This document shows positions 56,774 through 64,000 of a stretch of DNA of 64,000 bases, piece by piece. The translations under genes and the position numbers were made by a program. The stretch is from Rhizobium sp. 18065 (GTDB lineage: Bacteria > Pseudomonadota > Alphaproteobacteria > Rhizobiales > Rhizobiaceae): positions 62,001 to 126,000 of the forward strand of contig NZ_CACSJP010000002.1 of NCBI RefSeq assembly GCF_902706095.1, read 5' to 3'. Position 1 is the stretch's first letter, and every line of letters starts with the position of its first letter. The notes beneath the pieces are model-generated. The model saw only the letters and a program-made list of their open reading frames with translations, made no database searches and was not told where the DNA came from.

Positions 56774-56789
56774 CTATCACTTCTTATAG
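56774..56789. promoter_or_regulatory. lux-box-like dyad between the LuxR solo and iminopeptidase genes
   Basis: CTATCACTTCTTATAG has inverted CTAT/ATAG ends around an 8-nt centre. It lies in the divergent 147-bp gap, 81 nt before the iminopeptidase start and 52 nt before the luxR start, as expected for a LuxR-type site. The symmetry is imperfect. Confidence 0.35.
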
Positions 56790-56869
56790 CTGGTGCGGAA
56801 CCGATAAAACGCTAAAAATTAGCCTTGCTGAAAAGATGAGCAGTGATTGCGGTCTGCAGGAGACGGACG

Positions 56870-57763
56870 ATGTGGCGCGAGATGGAACCGGATGAACGGA
56901 TCGAGATTGACGTTACGGGCCATAAGGTGGTCGCCTACAGTTTCGGCTCGGGTCCGGATACCGTCTTCTGTCTCAATGGTGGGCCGGGCCTGCCCTGCGA
57001 CTATCTGCGCGAAGCCCATTCCTGCCTCGTCGACCAGGGCTACCGGGTCGTTGCCTTCGACCAGCTCGGCACCGGCGCGTCGGACCGTCCGACCGACACG
57101 GCGCTGTGGACCATCGGCCGCTATGTCGAGGAAACCGAGACGGTGCGCCAGGCGCTGGGGCTCGGAAAGGTGCATATGCTCGGCCATTCCTGGGGCGGCT
57201 GGCTCGCAATCGACTATGCACTGACCTATCCGGAAAACCTCAAGACGCTGATCCTCGAAGATACCGTTGCCGACATGCCGCATCTGATCCTGGAACTCGA
57301 GCGGCTGCGGTCGGCGCTCGGCTCAGAAACGGTGGCGATGATGCAGAAGCACGAGGCGCGCGGCAGCATCGACCATCCGGAATATCTGGCGGCGATCACC
57401 ATTCTCAACTATCGCCATGTCTGCCGGCTTTCGGATTGGCCGGCACCGGTAAAACGGTCCCTCGACGACTGGAACATGGCGCCCTACGGCACGATGCAGG
57501 GCCCGAACGAATTCCTCTATATCGGCAATCTGAAGGATTGGAACCGTGTGCCGGACTTGCCCAGGATCACCCTCCCGGTGCTGATCACCTGCGGCGAGCA
57601 CGACGAGTTGACGCCGGCCTGCGCGCTTCGCATGAAGCTGAACCTTCCCGACGCGCAACTGAGCGTCATCGACAATGCCAGCCACATGCCATTCTATGAA
57701 AACCCGGATGGCTATTATCCGGTGCTTGTCGATTTCCTGTCGCGCCACAGGACGATGGCATGA
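56870..57763 (+). CDS. proline iminopeptidase-like alpha/beta hydrolase (copy B)
   Basis: A 297-residue paralogue of copy A with nucleophile elbow GHSWGG, acid GEHDELTPA and histidine ASHMPF; the oxyanion motif is NGGPG, with Asn instead of His. ATG 56870 has AGGAGAC seven nt upstream. It is divergent from the LuxR solo gene and 54 nt before the DppB-like gene, so it heads the importer operon. It probably trims or activates an imported peptide- or amide-like plant compound. Confidence 0.91.
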   Translation: MWREMEPDERIEIDVTGHKVVAYSFGSGPDTVFCLNGGPGLPCDYLREAHSCLVDQGYRVVAFDQLGTGASDRPTDTALWTIGRYVEETETVRQALGLGKVHMLGHSWGGWLAIDYALTYPENLKTLILEDTVADMPHLILELERLRSALGSETVAMMQKHEARGSIDHPEYLAAITILNYRHVCRLSDWPAPVKRSLDDWNMAPYGTMQGPNEFLYIGNLKDWNRVPDLPRITLPVLITCGEHDELTPACALRMKLNLPDAQLSVIDNASHMPFYENPDGYYPVLVDFLSRHRTMA

Positions 57764-57817
57764 TCGGCAGCGCGCGACATTCGGTTCATGGCCGGCAGGC
57801 CGGAAAGGTGCAAACCC

Positions 57818-58756
57818 ATGCACCGCTATAGGTTCGTGCTGTTTCGCCCGCTGCAGTTTCTGCCGGTGCTGTTCGGCATCAGCGTCATCACCTTCATCCT
57901 CGTCCGGCTGATCCCCGGCGATCCTGCCCGCGTCCTGCTCGGCACCCGCTCGACCCCGACGGCCATTGCCCGCATCCGCGCCCAATACGGTCTCGACGAG
58001 CCGATCTGGCTGCAATATTTCTATTTTGTCCAAAATCTCGGCAAGGGCGAGATGGGCAAGTCGATCCTCTACAAGATCGACGTGCTGAAGCTGATCATAA
58101 CCCGCATCGAGCCGACGCTGGTGCTGGTTCTGACCAGCGTCCTCCTGTCGATCCTGATTGCCGTTCCGATGGCAGCGCTCGCGGCACGCAACAGCGGCCG
58201 CCTGCCCGATCACGCCGTGCGCATCGTCTCGACGCTCGGTATCGGCTTTCCGCCCTTCTGGCTGGCGCTGATGCTGATCATCCTGTTTTCCGTCAAGCTC
58301 GGCGTCCTGCCGGTCTCCGGCTACGGCGACAGTTTTGTCGACAAGGCAGCGCATCTGGTTCTCCCGAGCCTGACAATTGCGCTTTCACTATCGGCCGTTT
58401 TGACCCGCAGCCTGCGGGCCGCGATGATCGTCGAGTTGCAATCGGATCTGGCGACGGCGGCCCGCGCCCGCGGCATGCCGGAAAGCATCGTCTTCTGGCG
58501 CCATGTGCTGCCAAATTCTCTGGTGCCGACCATCAATCTGCTTGCCGTCAATATCGGCTGGCTGATCGGCGGTACCGTCGTGGTCGAGACCGTGTTTGCC
58601 ATTCCGGGCATGGGGCAGCTTCTCGTGCGCGCCATCTTCTCGCGCGATTACATGGTGGTCCAGGGCGTTGCCATGGTGTTTGCCTGCGCCACTGTACTGG
58701 TCAATTTCCTCGCCGATATCGTCACCGTGACACTCGATCCGAGGGTACGCCTATGA
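57818..58756 (+). CDS. Dpp-type ABC transporter permease (DppB-like, PipR-type locus)
   Basis: A 312-residue permease beginning MHRYRFVLFRPLQFLPVLFG with the IPGDPARVLLG motif of DppB proteins and the EAA-like loop LATAARARGMPESIVFWRHVLPN. ATG 57818 has AAAGGTG upstream. Its stop overlaps the start of the DppC-like gene. Confidence 0.93.
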   Translation: MHRYRFVLFRPLQFLPVLFGISVITFILVRLIPGDPARVLLGTRSTPTAIARIRAQYGLDEPIWLQYFYFVQNLGKGEMGKSILYKIDVLKLIITRIEPTLVLVLTSVLLSILIAVPMAALAARNSGRLPDHAVRIVSTLGIGFPPFWLALMLIILFSVKLGVLPVSGYGDSFVDKAAHLVLPSLTIALSLSAVLTRSLRAAMIVELQSDLATAARARGMPESIVFWRHVLPNSLVPTINLLAVNIGWLIGGTVVVETVFAIPGMGQLLVRAIFSRDYMVVQGVAMVFACATVLVNFLADIVTVTLDPRVRL

Positions 58757-59601
58757 CAGCCGCCGCAACCCGCGCGACTGTATCGCGGAACCGATTTCTC
58801 GGGCGCAACCTGACCCTGGTCACCGGCGCCGGCATTCTCGGACTGTTCCTGCTGGTCGCGCTCGCCGCACCGCTGATCGCGCCATACGATCCGATCTATC
58901 AGGATGCGGCCGTCCGGCTCGCCATGCCCTCGCTGGCCCATCCCTTCGGCACCGACAATTTCGGCCGAGACATCTTCTCGCGTGTCATCTGGGGCACGCG
59001 CATCGACCTGCAGATCGCCGTCATCGGCGTGGTCTTCCCGTTCCTGATCGGCACCTTCATCGGCACGATCGCCGGCTTCTTCGGCGGCATCGTCGATACG
59101 ATCTTCATGCGGCTGGTCGATATCATCCTCGCCTTTCCCTTCCTGGTGTTGATGCTGTCGATCATCGCCATTCTCGGGCCGGGCCTTTCGAGTTTCTATA
59201 TCGCCATGGCGCTGGTCGGCTGGGTCTCCTACGCGCGGCTGATCCGGGCGCAGATGCTGGTGCTGAAGAACAGCGACTATGCGGTGGCCGCCGTCAGCCT
59301 CGGTTTCAGCCGCAGCCGCATCATGTTCCGGCACCTGCTGCCGAATGCCATCGCCGGATCGATCGTGTTTTCCATGTCGGACGCCGTGCTGGTGTTGCTC
59401 AGTGGTGCCGCCATCAGCTATCTCGGCCTCGGTGTTCAGCCGCCGGTGGCCGAATGGGGTGTCATGGTTGCCGAGGGGCAAAGCTTCATCACCACGGCCT
59501 GGTGGATCACCCTGTTTCCCGGCCTCTCCATCGTCGTGCTGGCCTTCGGCTTCAGCCTTTTCGGTGACGGGCTGGGTGAATGGCTGGGGGTGCGAGAATG
59601 A
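58753..59601 (+). CDS. Dpp-type ABC transporter permease (DppC-like, PipR-type locus)
   Basis: A 282-residue permease with the HPFGTDNFGRDIFSRVIWG motif and the loop DYAVAAVSLGFSRSRIMFRHLLPN. The stop overlaps the ATPase start as ATGA. It forms the translocation pore with the preceding gene product. Confidence 0.93.
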   Translation: MTAAATRATVSRNRFLGRNLTLVTGAGILGLFLLVALAAPLIAPYDPIYQDAAVRLAMPSLAHPFGTDNFGRDIFSRVIWGTRIDLQIAVIGVVFPFLIGTFIGTIAGFFGGIVDTIFMRLVDIILAFPFLVLMLSIIAILGPGLSSFYIAMALVGWVSYARLIRAQMLVLKNSDYAVAAVSLGFSRSRIMFRHLLPNAIAGSIVFSMSDAVLVLLSGAAISYLGLGVQPPVAEWGVMVAEGQSFITTAWWITLFPGLSIVVLAFGFSLFGDGLGEWLGVRE

Positions 59602-61289
59602 GCGAGCCGATCCTCTCTATCCGCGATCTCACCGTACATGCCATGCTCGACGGCGAAACGCGCAAGCTTATCGATGCCGTGTCCTTCGATCTCGGCCGCG
59701 GCGAAATTCTCGGGCTTGTCGGCGAAAGCGGCTCCGGCAAGAGCATGATCTGCCGGGCGCTGGTGCAGCTGCTGCCATCGAAGGCGATCGCCATCACCGG
59801 TGGGTCCGTGATGCTCGGCGCCCGTGACCTGATGACGCTGGGCGACGATGCCATGCGTGCGGTGCGGGGTGCCGAGATCGGCATGGTGTTCCAGAACCCG
59901 ACCAGCCATCTCGATCCGGTGATGCGCATCGGCGATCAGATCGCCGAGGGTCTCCGCTATCACCAGGGCAAGTCACGCCACGATGCGAAAGCCATGGCCA
60001 TCGACATTCTCGCCCAGGTCGGCTTTCCGGATCCGCAGCGACAGTATGGCAATTATCCGCATGAATTCTCCGGCGGCATGCGTCAGCGGGCGATGATCGC
60101 GGTGGCGCTCTCCTGCAATCCGGAAATCCTGATTGCCGACGAGCCGACCACGGCGCTCGACGTCACCATTCAGGCGCAAATCCTCAAACTTTTGATGGAC
60201 CTGCGCGACGCGCGTGGCCTGTCGATCATCCTGATCACCCACGATCTCGGCATCGTTGCCCAGACCTGCGACCGGATCGCCGTACTGCGTCACGGGCGGT
60301 TGCTGGAACTGGGCGACAAGCGGCAGGTTCTGTCTGCACCACAGCATGCCTATACGGTCAGCCTGCTCGAGAGCCATCCATCCATGCCGGAGGACGCTAT
60401 CCTTCCAGCCCTCCGGACTGCATCGCTTCCAACGGCGGCAAAGCCACTTCTCGAAATCGATGATCTGGTTGTTCGCTTCCCGACCCCCGGCTTCAGTCTG
60501 TTGAAAGGCAGCAAGCCGGCTGTGGCCGCGGTCAACGGGGTCAGCCTGCGAGTAATGCCCGGCGAAACCGTCGGCATCGTCGGTGAAAGCGGCTCGGGCA
60601 AGAGCACACTGGCGCGTGCTATCCTCGGACTGACGCCGCTGTCCTCCGGCCATATCAGCTTCGACGGCCTCGACCTCGCCCAGCAGCGCCGCCAGACGCT
60701 GGCGAAGATCCGCACGCAATCGGCCATGGTGTTTCAGGATCCCTATAACGCGCTGAACCCGCGCATGAGCATCGGCACGATGCTGGCCGAAGTACTGACG
60801 GTACAGAACAAGGTGCCCGCCAATCGGATTCCGGCGCGCGTCCTTGAACTGCTCGATCTCGTCGGCCTTGACCGCGAGTTTGCCACCCGCCGCCCGCAAT
60901 CGATGAGCGGCGGCCAGTGCCAGCGCGCCGGCATCGCAAGGGCGTTGGCCGTCGATCCGAAACTGATCATCGCTGACGAATGCGTCGCGGCACTGGACGT
61001 CACGATACAGGCACAGATCATTGATCTGTTTCGCGATCTGAAGAGCGCCATGAACCTGACACTTCTGTTCATCGCCCACGACCTCGCCATCGTCAGAAAC
61101 CTCTGCGACCGGGTGGTGGTCATGTATCGCGGCCAGATCGTCGAGGAGGGCCTCTGCGAGGATGTCTTTGCCCGGCCGCAGCACGCCTATACCGCAGCGC
61201 TGATCGCCGCCATTCCCGATATCGACCCTGACAAGCCGCTGATGGCTGGCCTGTCGGCGGAGACCATACCGCATCTCCTGACTGCCTGA
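59598..61289 (+). CDS. ABC transporter ATP-binding protein, fused DppD-DppF type (PipR-type locus)
   Basis: A 563-residue double ATPase with Walker [13 protein letters not shown] and GESGSGKSTLAR and Walker B ADEPTTALD and ADECVAALD. Signatures are FSGGMRQRAMIA and MSGGQCQRAGIAR. The second Walker B has Cys-Val where Pro-Thr/Ser is usual, but the catalytic Asp-Glu pair is kept. The start overlaps the permease stop; the binding protein gene follows after 23 nt. Confidence 0.92.
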   Translation: MSEPILSIRDLTVHAMLDGETRKLIDAVSFDLGRGEILGLVGESGSGKSMICRALVQLLPSKAIAITGGSVMLGARDLMTLGDDAMRAVRGAEIGMVFQNPTSHLDPVMRIGDQIAEGLRYHQGKSRHDAKAMAIDILAQVGFPDPQRQYGNYPHEFSGGMRQRAMIAVALSCNPEILIADEPTTALDVTIQAQILKLLMDLRDARGLSIILITHDLGIVAQTCDRIAVLRHGRLLELGDKRQVLSAPQHAYTVSLLESHPSMPEDAILPALRTASLPTAAKPLLEIDDLVVRFPTPGFSLLKGSKPAVAAVNGVSLRVMPGETVGIVGESGSGKSTLARAILGLTPLSSGHISFDGLDLAQQRRQTLAKIRTQSAMVFQDPYNALNPRMSIGTMLAEVLTVQNKVPANRIPARVLELLDLVGLDREFATRRPQSMSGGQCQRAGIARALAVDPKLIIADECVAALDVTIQAQIIDLFRDLKSAMNLTLLFIAHDLAIVRNLCDRVVVMYRGQIVEEGLCEDVFARPQHAYTAALIAAIPDIDPDKPLMAGLSAETIPHLLTA

Positions 61290-61312
61290 TAACAACAAAG
61301 GGAACGAACGAC

Positions 61313-62830
61313 ATGACAAGCAATTGGAAGACCATCAGCGTGGCCACCGTGCTCGCGATGTTGACGCTGGGATCAACGTTGGCGCAAGCGGCCGGCGTGC
61401 TGACCATCGGCCGACGGGAGGACTCGACCACATTCGACCCGATCAAGTCGGCGCAGAACGTCGACAACTGGGTATTCTCCAACGTCTTCGACGTGCTGGT
61501 GCGCGTTGACAAGACCGGCACCAAGCTGGAGCCAGGCCTTGCCGAAAGCTGGACCATTTCCGATGACGGCCTGACCTATACGTTCAAGATGCGCGACGCC
61601 AAGTTCTCCGACGGCTCGCCGATCACGGCAGGCGATGCCGCCTTCAGCTTGCTTCGCATCCGCGACAATGAAGGCTCGCTGTGGAGCGACAGCTACAAGG
61701 TCGTCGACACCGCGGAAGCGGCCGACGACAAGACGCTGGTTGTCAAGCTGAAGACGCCGTCGGCGCCGTTCCTGTCGACGCTCGCATTGCCGAATGTCTC
61801 GGTGCTGTCGAAGAAAGGGCTGGAAGAAGCTGGCGAGGAAGCCTTTGCCGAAAAGCCGATTGCCTCGTCGGGCGCATTCACCGTCAAGGAGTGGCGGCGC
61901 GGCGACCGCGTCATTCTCGAGAAGAACCCGAACTTCTGGCAGGCGGACCGGGTGAAGCTCGACGGTGTCGAGTGGATCTCGGTGCCTGACGACAATACCC
62001 GCATGCTCAATGTGCAGGCCGGCGAACTGGACACCGCCATCTTCGTGCCGTTCTCGCGTGTCGAGGAACTGAAGAAGGATGCGAACCTCGATGTGCATAT
62101 CGACACCTCGACCCGCGAGGATCACCTGCTGATCAATCACGAGCACGGTGCGCTCGCCAAGAAGGAGGTGCGCCAGGCGTTGGACATGGCGATCGACAAG
62201 AAGGCGATCGTCGATACCGTCACCTTCGGGCTTGGCGAGGTCGCCAATTCCTATATCCCCAAGGGCTCGCTCTATCACTACGCCGATAATTACCAGTACC
62301 CCTACGAACCGGAAAAGGCGAAAGCCATGCTGGCGGAAGCGGGCGCTGCAGACCTGTCACTGAACTACATCGTCAATGCCGGCAACGAGGTGGACGAGCA
62401 GATCGCCGTTCTCCTGCAGCAGCAGCTGGCAAAGGCCGGCGTCACCGTCAACCTGCAGAAGGTCGATCCCAGCCAGAGCTGGGACATGCTGGTTGCCGGC
62501 GACTATGATATCTCGGTCATGTACTGGACCAACGACATTCTCGATGCAGACCAGAAGACAACCTTCGTGCTCGGCCATGACACCAACATGAACTACATGA
62601 CCCGCTACAAGAGCGACAAGGTCAAGGACCTCGTCGCCGCAGCCCGCCTCGAGCTGGACCCCGCCAAGCGCGAAGCCATGTACATCGACATCCAGAAGAC
62701 GGCCAAGGACGACGTGCACTGGGTCGACCTCTACTACAGCCCCTACATCAACGTCTCGCGCAAGAACATCGAGAACTTCTACCAGAACCCGCTCGGCCGT
62801 TTCTTCCTCGAAGACACCGTCAAGAACTGA
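61313..62830 (+). CDS. ABC transporter substrate-binding protein, family 5 (PipR-type locus)
   Basis: A 505-residue periplasmic protein with a signal peptide (ISVATVLAMLTLGSTLAQA). Family 5 marks are TFDPIKSAQNVDNWVFSNVFDVL, LAESWTISDDGLTYTFKMRD and SSGAFTVKEW. It ends the importer operon, followed by a perfect inverted repeat. In this setting the ligand is likely a peptide-like or ethanolamine-type plant compound, by analogy with PipR loci. Confidence 0.93.
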   Translation: MTSNWKTISVATVLAMLTLGSTLAQAAGVLTIGRREDSTTFDPIKSAQNVDNWVFSNVFDVLVRVDKTGTKLEPGLAESWTISDDGLTYTFKMRDAKFSDGSPITAGDAAFSLLRIRDNEGSLWSDSYKVVDTAEAADDKTLVVKLKTPSAPFLSTLALPNVSVLSKKGLEEAGEEAFAEKPIASSGAFTVKEWRRGDRVILEKNPNFWQADRVKLDGVEWISVPDDNTRMLNVQAGELDTAIFVPFSRVEELKKDANLDVHIDTSTREDHLLINHEHGALAKKEVRQALDMAIDKKAIVDTVTFGLGEVANSYIPKGSLYHYADNYQYPYEPEKAKAMLAEAGAADLSLNYIVNAGNEVDEQIAVLLQQQLAKAGVTVNLQKVDPSQSWDMLVAGDYDISVMYWTNDILDADQKTTFVLGHDTNMNYMTRYKSDKVKDLVAAARLELDPAKREAMYIDIQKTAKDDVHWVDLYYSPYINVSRKNIENFYQNPLGRFFLEDTVKN

Positions 62831-62853
62831 GCTGCCGGCAACCTGTTTGAACA

Positions 62854-62883
62854 CACCATTCGCTGTCTTGGCAGCGAATGGTG
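62854..62883 (+). terminator. inverted repeat after the PipR-type importer operon
   Basis: Perfect 12-base arms CACCATTCGCTG (62854-62865) and CAGCGAATGGTG (62872-62883) with a six-nt loop start 23 nt after the stop codon. The stem is strong but no T-run follows. It could serve the operon as a terminator or 3'-stabiliser. Confidence 0.55.
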
Positions 62884-63000
62884 AAGGCAGTCAGCATCAA
62901 TCGCGCCAGGCAGTCGACGTGTTCAGATATTGATGGATCTGGGCGGCAACGTCACATCATTTCAGCAACGCCGACCTGGTAAACTTCGCCAGCGGACGGG

Positions 63001-63627
63001 TCAGCTGTCGAGGCCGATCACCTTTTCCAGTGCTTCCCAGGTAGTGTCCATCGCATAAGGACCAAGGAACGGCAGGCCGATATGGCCGTAGATCGGCGAG
63101 AGCTGCCATTCGGCGGTCTCCTCGTCAATGCCGGCGACCTGCTGCAGGAAGATCACCGAGGCAAGGCCGGTGCGGTCGGCGCCGGAAGCGCAATGCACCA
63201 GGACCGGCTGCTGCGCGGTCTTCAGGATGCCGAGCAGCCGCTGCACATCATCCGCTTTCAGTTCCTTCAAGGCCGACATCGGAAAATTGACCAGTGTCGT
63301 GCCGCGCGACGCGGTGGCTGCAGATTCCGAATCGTACCAGGGCGTGCCGACATGCTCGCCGCGCAGGTTGATCACCGTCTTGATCTTGTATTGGTCGATA
63401 TATTGGCCGAGCGTATCGCCCGACAACTGTGCCGACCGATAGTATCTTCCCGGCAGTATTTCGTGGAAATTGCCGCGCAGCAGGGCGATCCCGATATAGA
63501 CGCCGTAGGCGAGGCAAACCGCGGCGACAAGGATGCCGAAGCGCTTGAGAACTTTTAACAGGAGACCGCCAACGTAACTGCCGCTCGCATTGACGATCGG
63601 TGTTTCAACTCCAGCCGTATTCGACAT
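63001..63627 (-). CDS. membrane-anchored dual-specificity/tyrosine phosphatase
   Basis: About 208 residues. One N-terminal membrane helix (FGILVAAVCLAYGVYIGIALL) is followed by a DSP-type domain with the P-loop VHCASGADRTG (catalytic Cys and Arg six residues apart) and a general-acid candidate Asp in the preceding loop. ATG 63627 precedes the helix; longer frames are not family-like. Related proteins in rhizobia dephosphorylate phosphotyrosine or lipid phosphates. It converges with the importer operon and shows no functional tie to it. Confidence 0.87.
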   Translation of the reverse strand: MSNTAGVETPIVNASGSYVGGLLLKVLKRFGILVAAVCLAYGVYIGIALLRGNFHEILPGRYYRSAQLSGDTLGQYIDQYKIKTVINLRGEHVGTPWYDSESAATASRGTTLVNFPMSALKELKADDVQRLLGILKTAQQPVLVHCASGADRTGLASVIFLQQVAGIDEETAEWQLSPIYGHIGLPFLGPYAMDTTWEALEKVIGLDS

Positions 63628-63744
63628 ATTTAGCAGATCCCAACCACAGACCAGACGCCTATGAAGGCGCAGCAAGGCTTTACTGTGGCGTCGAGCGGCG
63701 CAGATCAATACGTCTGAGACGACAGGCCAAAATTGGTCAGCGGC

Positions 63745-64000
63745 CTAGAGCAGGCCGAGTTCCGCCAGTTCGCGCTTCAGGTCGTCCGGCATGTCTTCGA
63801 GATTGGCGCCGGAGGCGCCGAGGTCGCGCGGGGCTGCATCCGGCTCGAGATAGCGCCAGCCCTGGAACGGACGACGCGGCACGGGCGAAGTCTCGATCAC
63901 TTCCGGGCCGAGGATCAGTTCGCACCGGCTGATGCCGTCGCCACCGGTGAAAGTCTTGATGTCGAGCAGCATTTGCCGTGCGGCCACCTGCCCCTTGATG
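63745..64000 (-). CDS. DUF1489 family protein, 5' end outside window
   Basis: The last 84 codons of a small protein of unknown function. The segment RRPFQGWRYLEPDAAPRDLG and the C-terminal MPDDLKRELAELGLL match the DUF1489 family, common in Alphaproteobacteria and usually about 140 residues long. The frame runs off the window end, so the start cannot be placed. Confidence 0.75.
   Translation of the reverse strand, partial: IKGQVAARQMLLDIKTFTGGDGISRCELILGPEVIETSPVPRRPFQGWRYLEPDAAPRDLGASGANLEDMPDDLKRELAELGLL

Overview
The window reads as accessory DNA from a plant-associated alphaproteobacterium, most likely a member of the Rhizobiaceae (Rhizobium, Agrobacterium or Ensifer type). It has high GC, many ABC importers for amines, peptides and amino acids, a rhizobial-type DUF1489 gene, a permease-ATPase fusion, and a LuxR solo of the plant-signal subfamily. 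I see no rRNA, tRNA, CRISPR array, complete insertion sequence or replication origin. The content is almost entirely nitrogen and carbon scavenging with local regulators, as on a rhizobial megaplasmid, chromid or chromosomal island.

Layout. 1-6.1 kb (minus strand): a peptide/opine-type ABC system (solute-binding protein cut by the window edge, fused double ATPase) with an FAD amine/amino-acid oxidoreductase, an SDR and a MarR regulator. A 41-bp palindrome sits in front of the ATPase. 6.5-18.9 kb: an amide/nitrile island with a LivF ATPase, three acetamidase/formamidase paralogues (one fused to an AraC regulator), a double-domain nitrilase, RidA and an amino-acid ABC transporter. It is bracketed by two copies of the same integrase-upstream sequence; the left copy is fused to livF and the right copy leads into a broken integrase gene. 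19.0-23.9 kb: a four-gene operon for a coiled-coil protein, an inner-membrane/OmpA protein with three 136-residue repeats, a Rab/Ras-like small GTPase and a class III nucleotidyl cyclase, which looks like an envelope-to-cAMP signalling module.

24.2-31.9 kb: TetR and SnoaL-like genes diverge from a polyamine-type ABC importer followed by a metallo-beta-lactamase-fold hydrolase, an aldehyde dehydrogenase and a broken alcohol dehydrogenase. 32.1-39.3 kb: a LuxR-type regulator, a cytosolic copper amine oxidase and a second polyamine-type importer, so amines could be taken up and oxidised. 39.4-40.2 kb: an orphan DUF2182 membrane protein. 40.6-52.3 kb (minus strand): a long operon with a Dpp-type importer, two hydantoinase/DUF917 pairs and an isoaspartyl peptidase, divergent from a MalT/LAL-type regulator at 52.4-54.8 kb; together they look like a pathway for an imported cyclic amide, hydantoin or modified peptide. 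55.0-62.8 kb: a LuxR solo with the Met/Trp substitutions of plant-responsive LuxR proteins, flanked by two proline-iminopeptidase-like hydrolases and a complete Dpp-type importer, matching the layout of PipR/NesR-type plant-signal loci. 63.0-64.0 kb: a membrane-anchored dual-specificity phosphatase and a partial DUF1489 gene.

The strongest candidates for new biology are the OmpA-GTPase-cyclase operon, the PipR-like locus with two aminopeptidases, the AraC-acetamidase fusion, the nitrilase whose second domain has lost all catalytic residues, the integrase-LivF chimera, and the doubled hydantoinase/DUF917 operon. All functional statements come from reading motifs and context; no database search was run.
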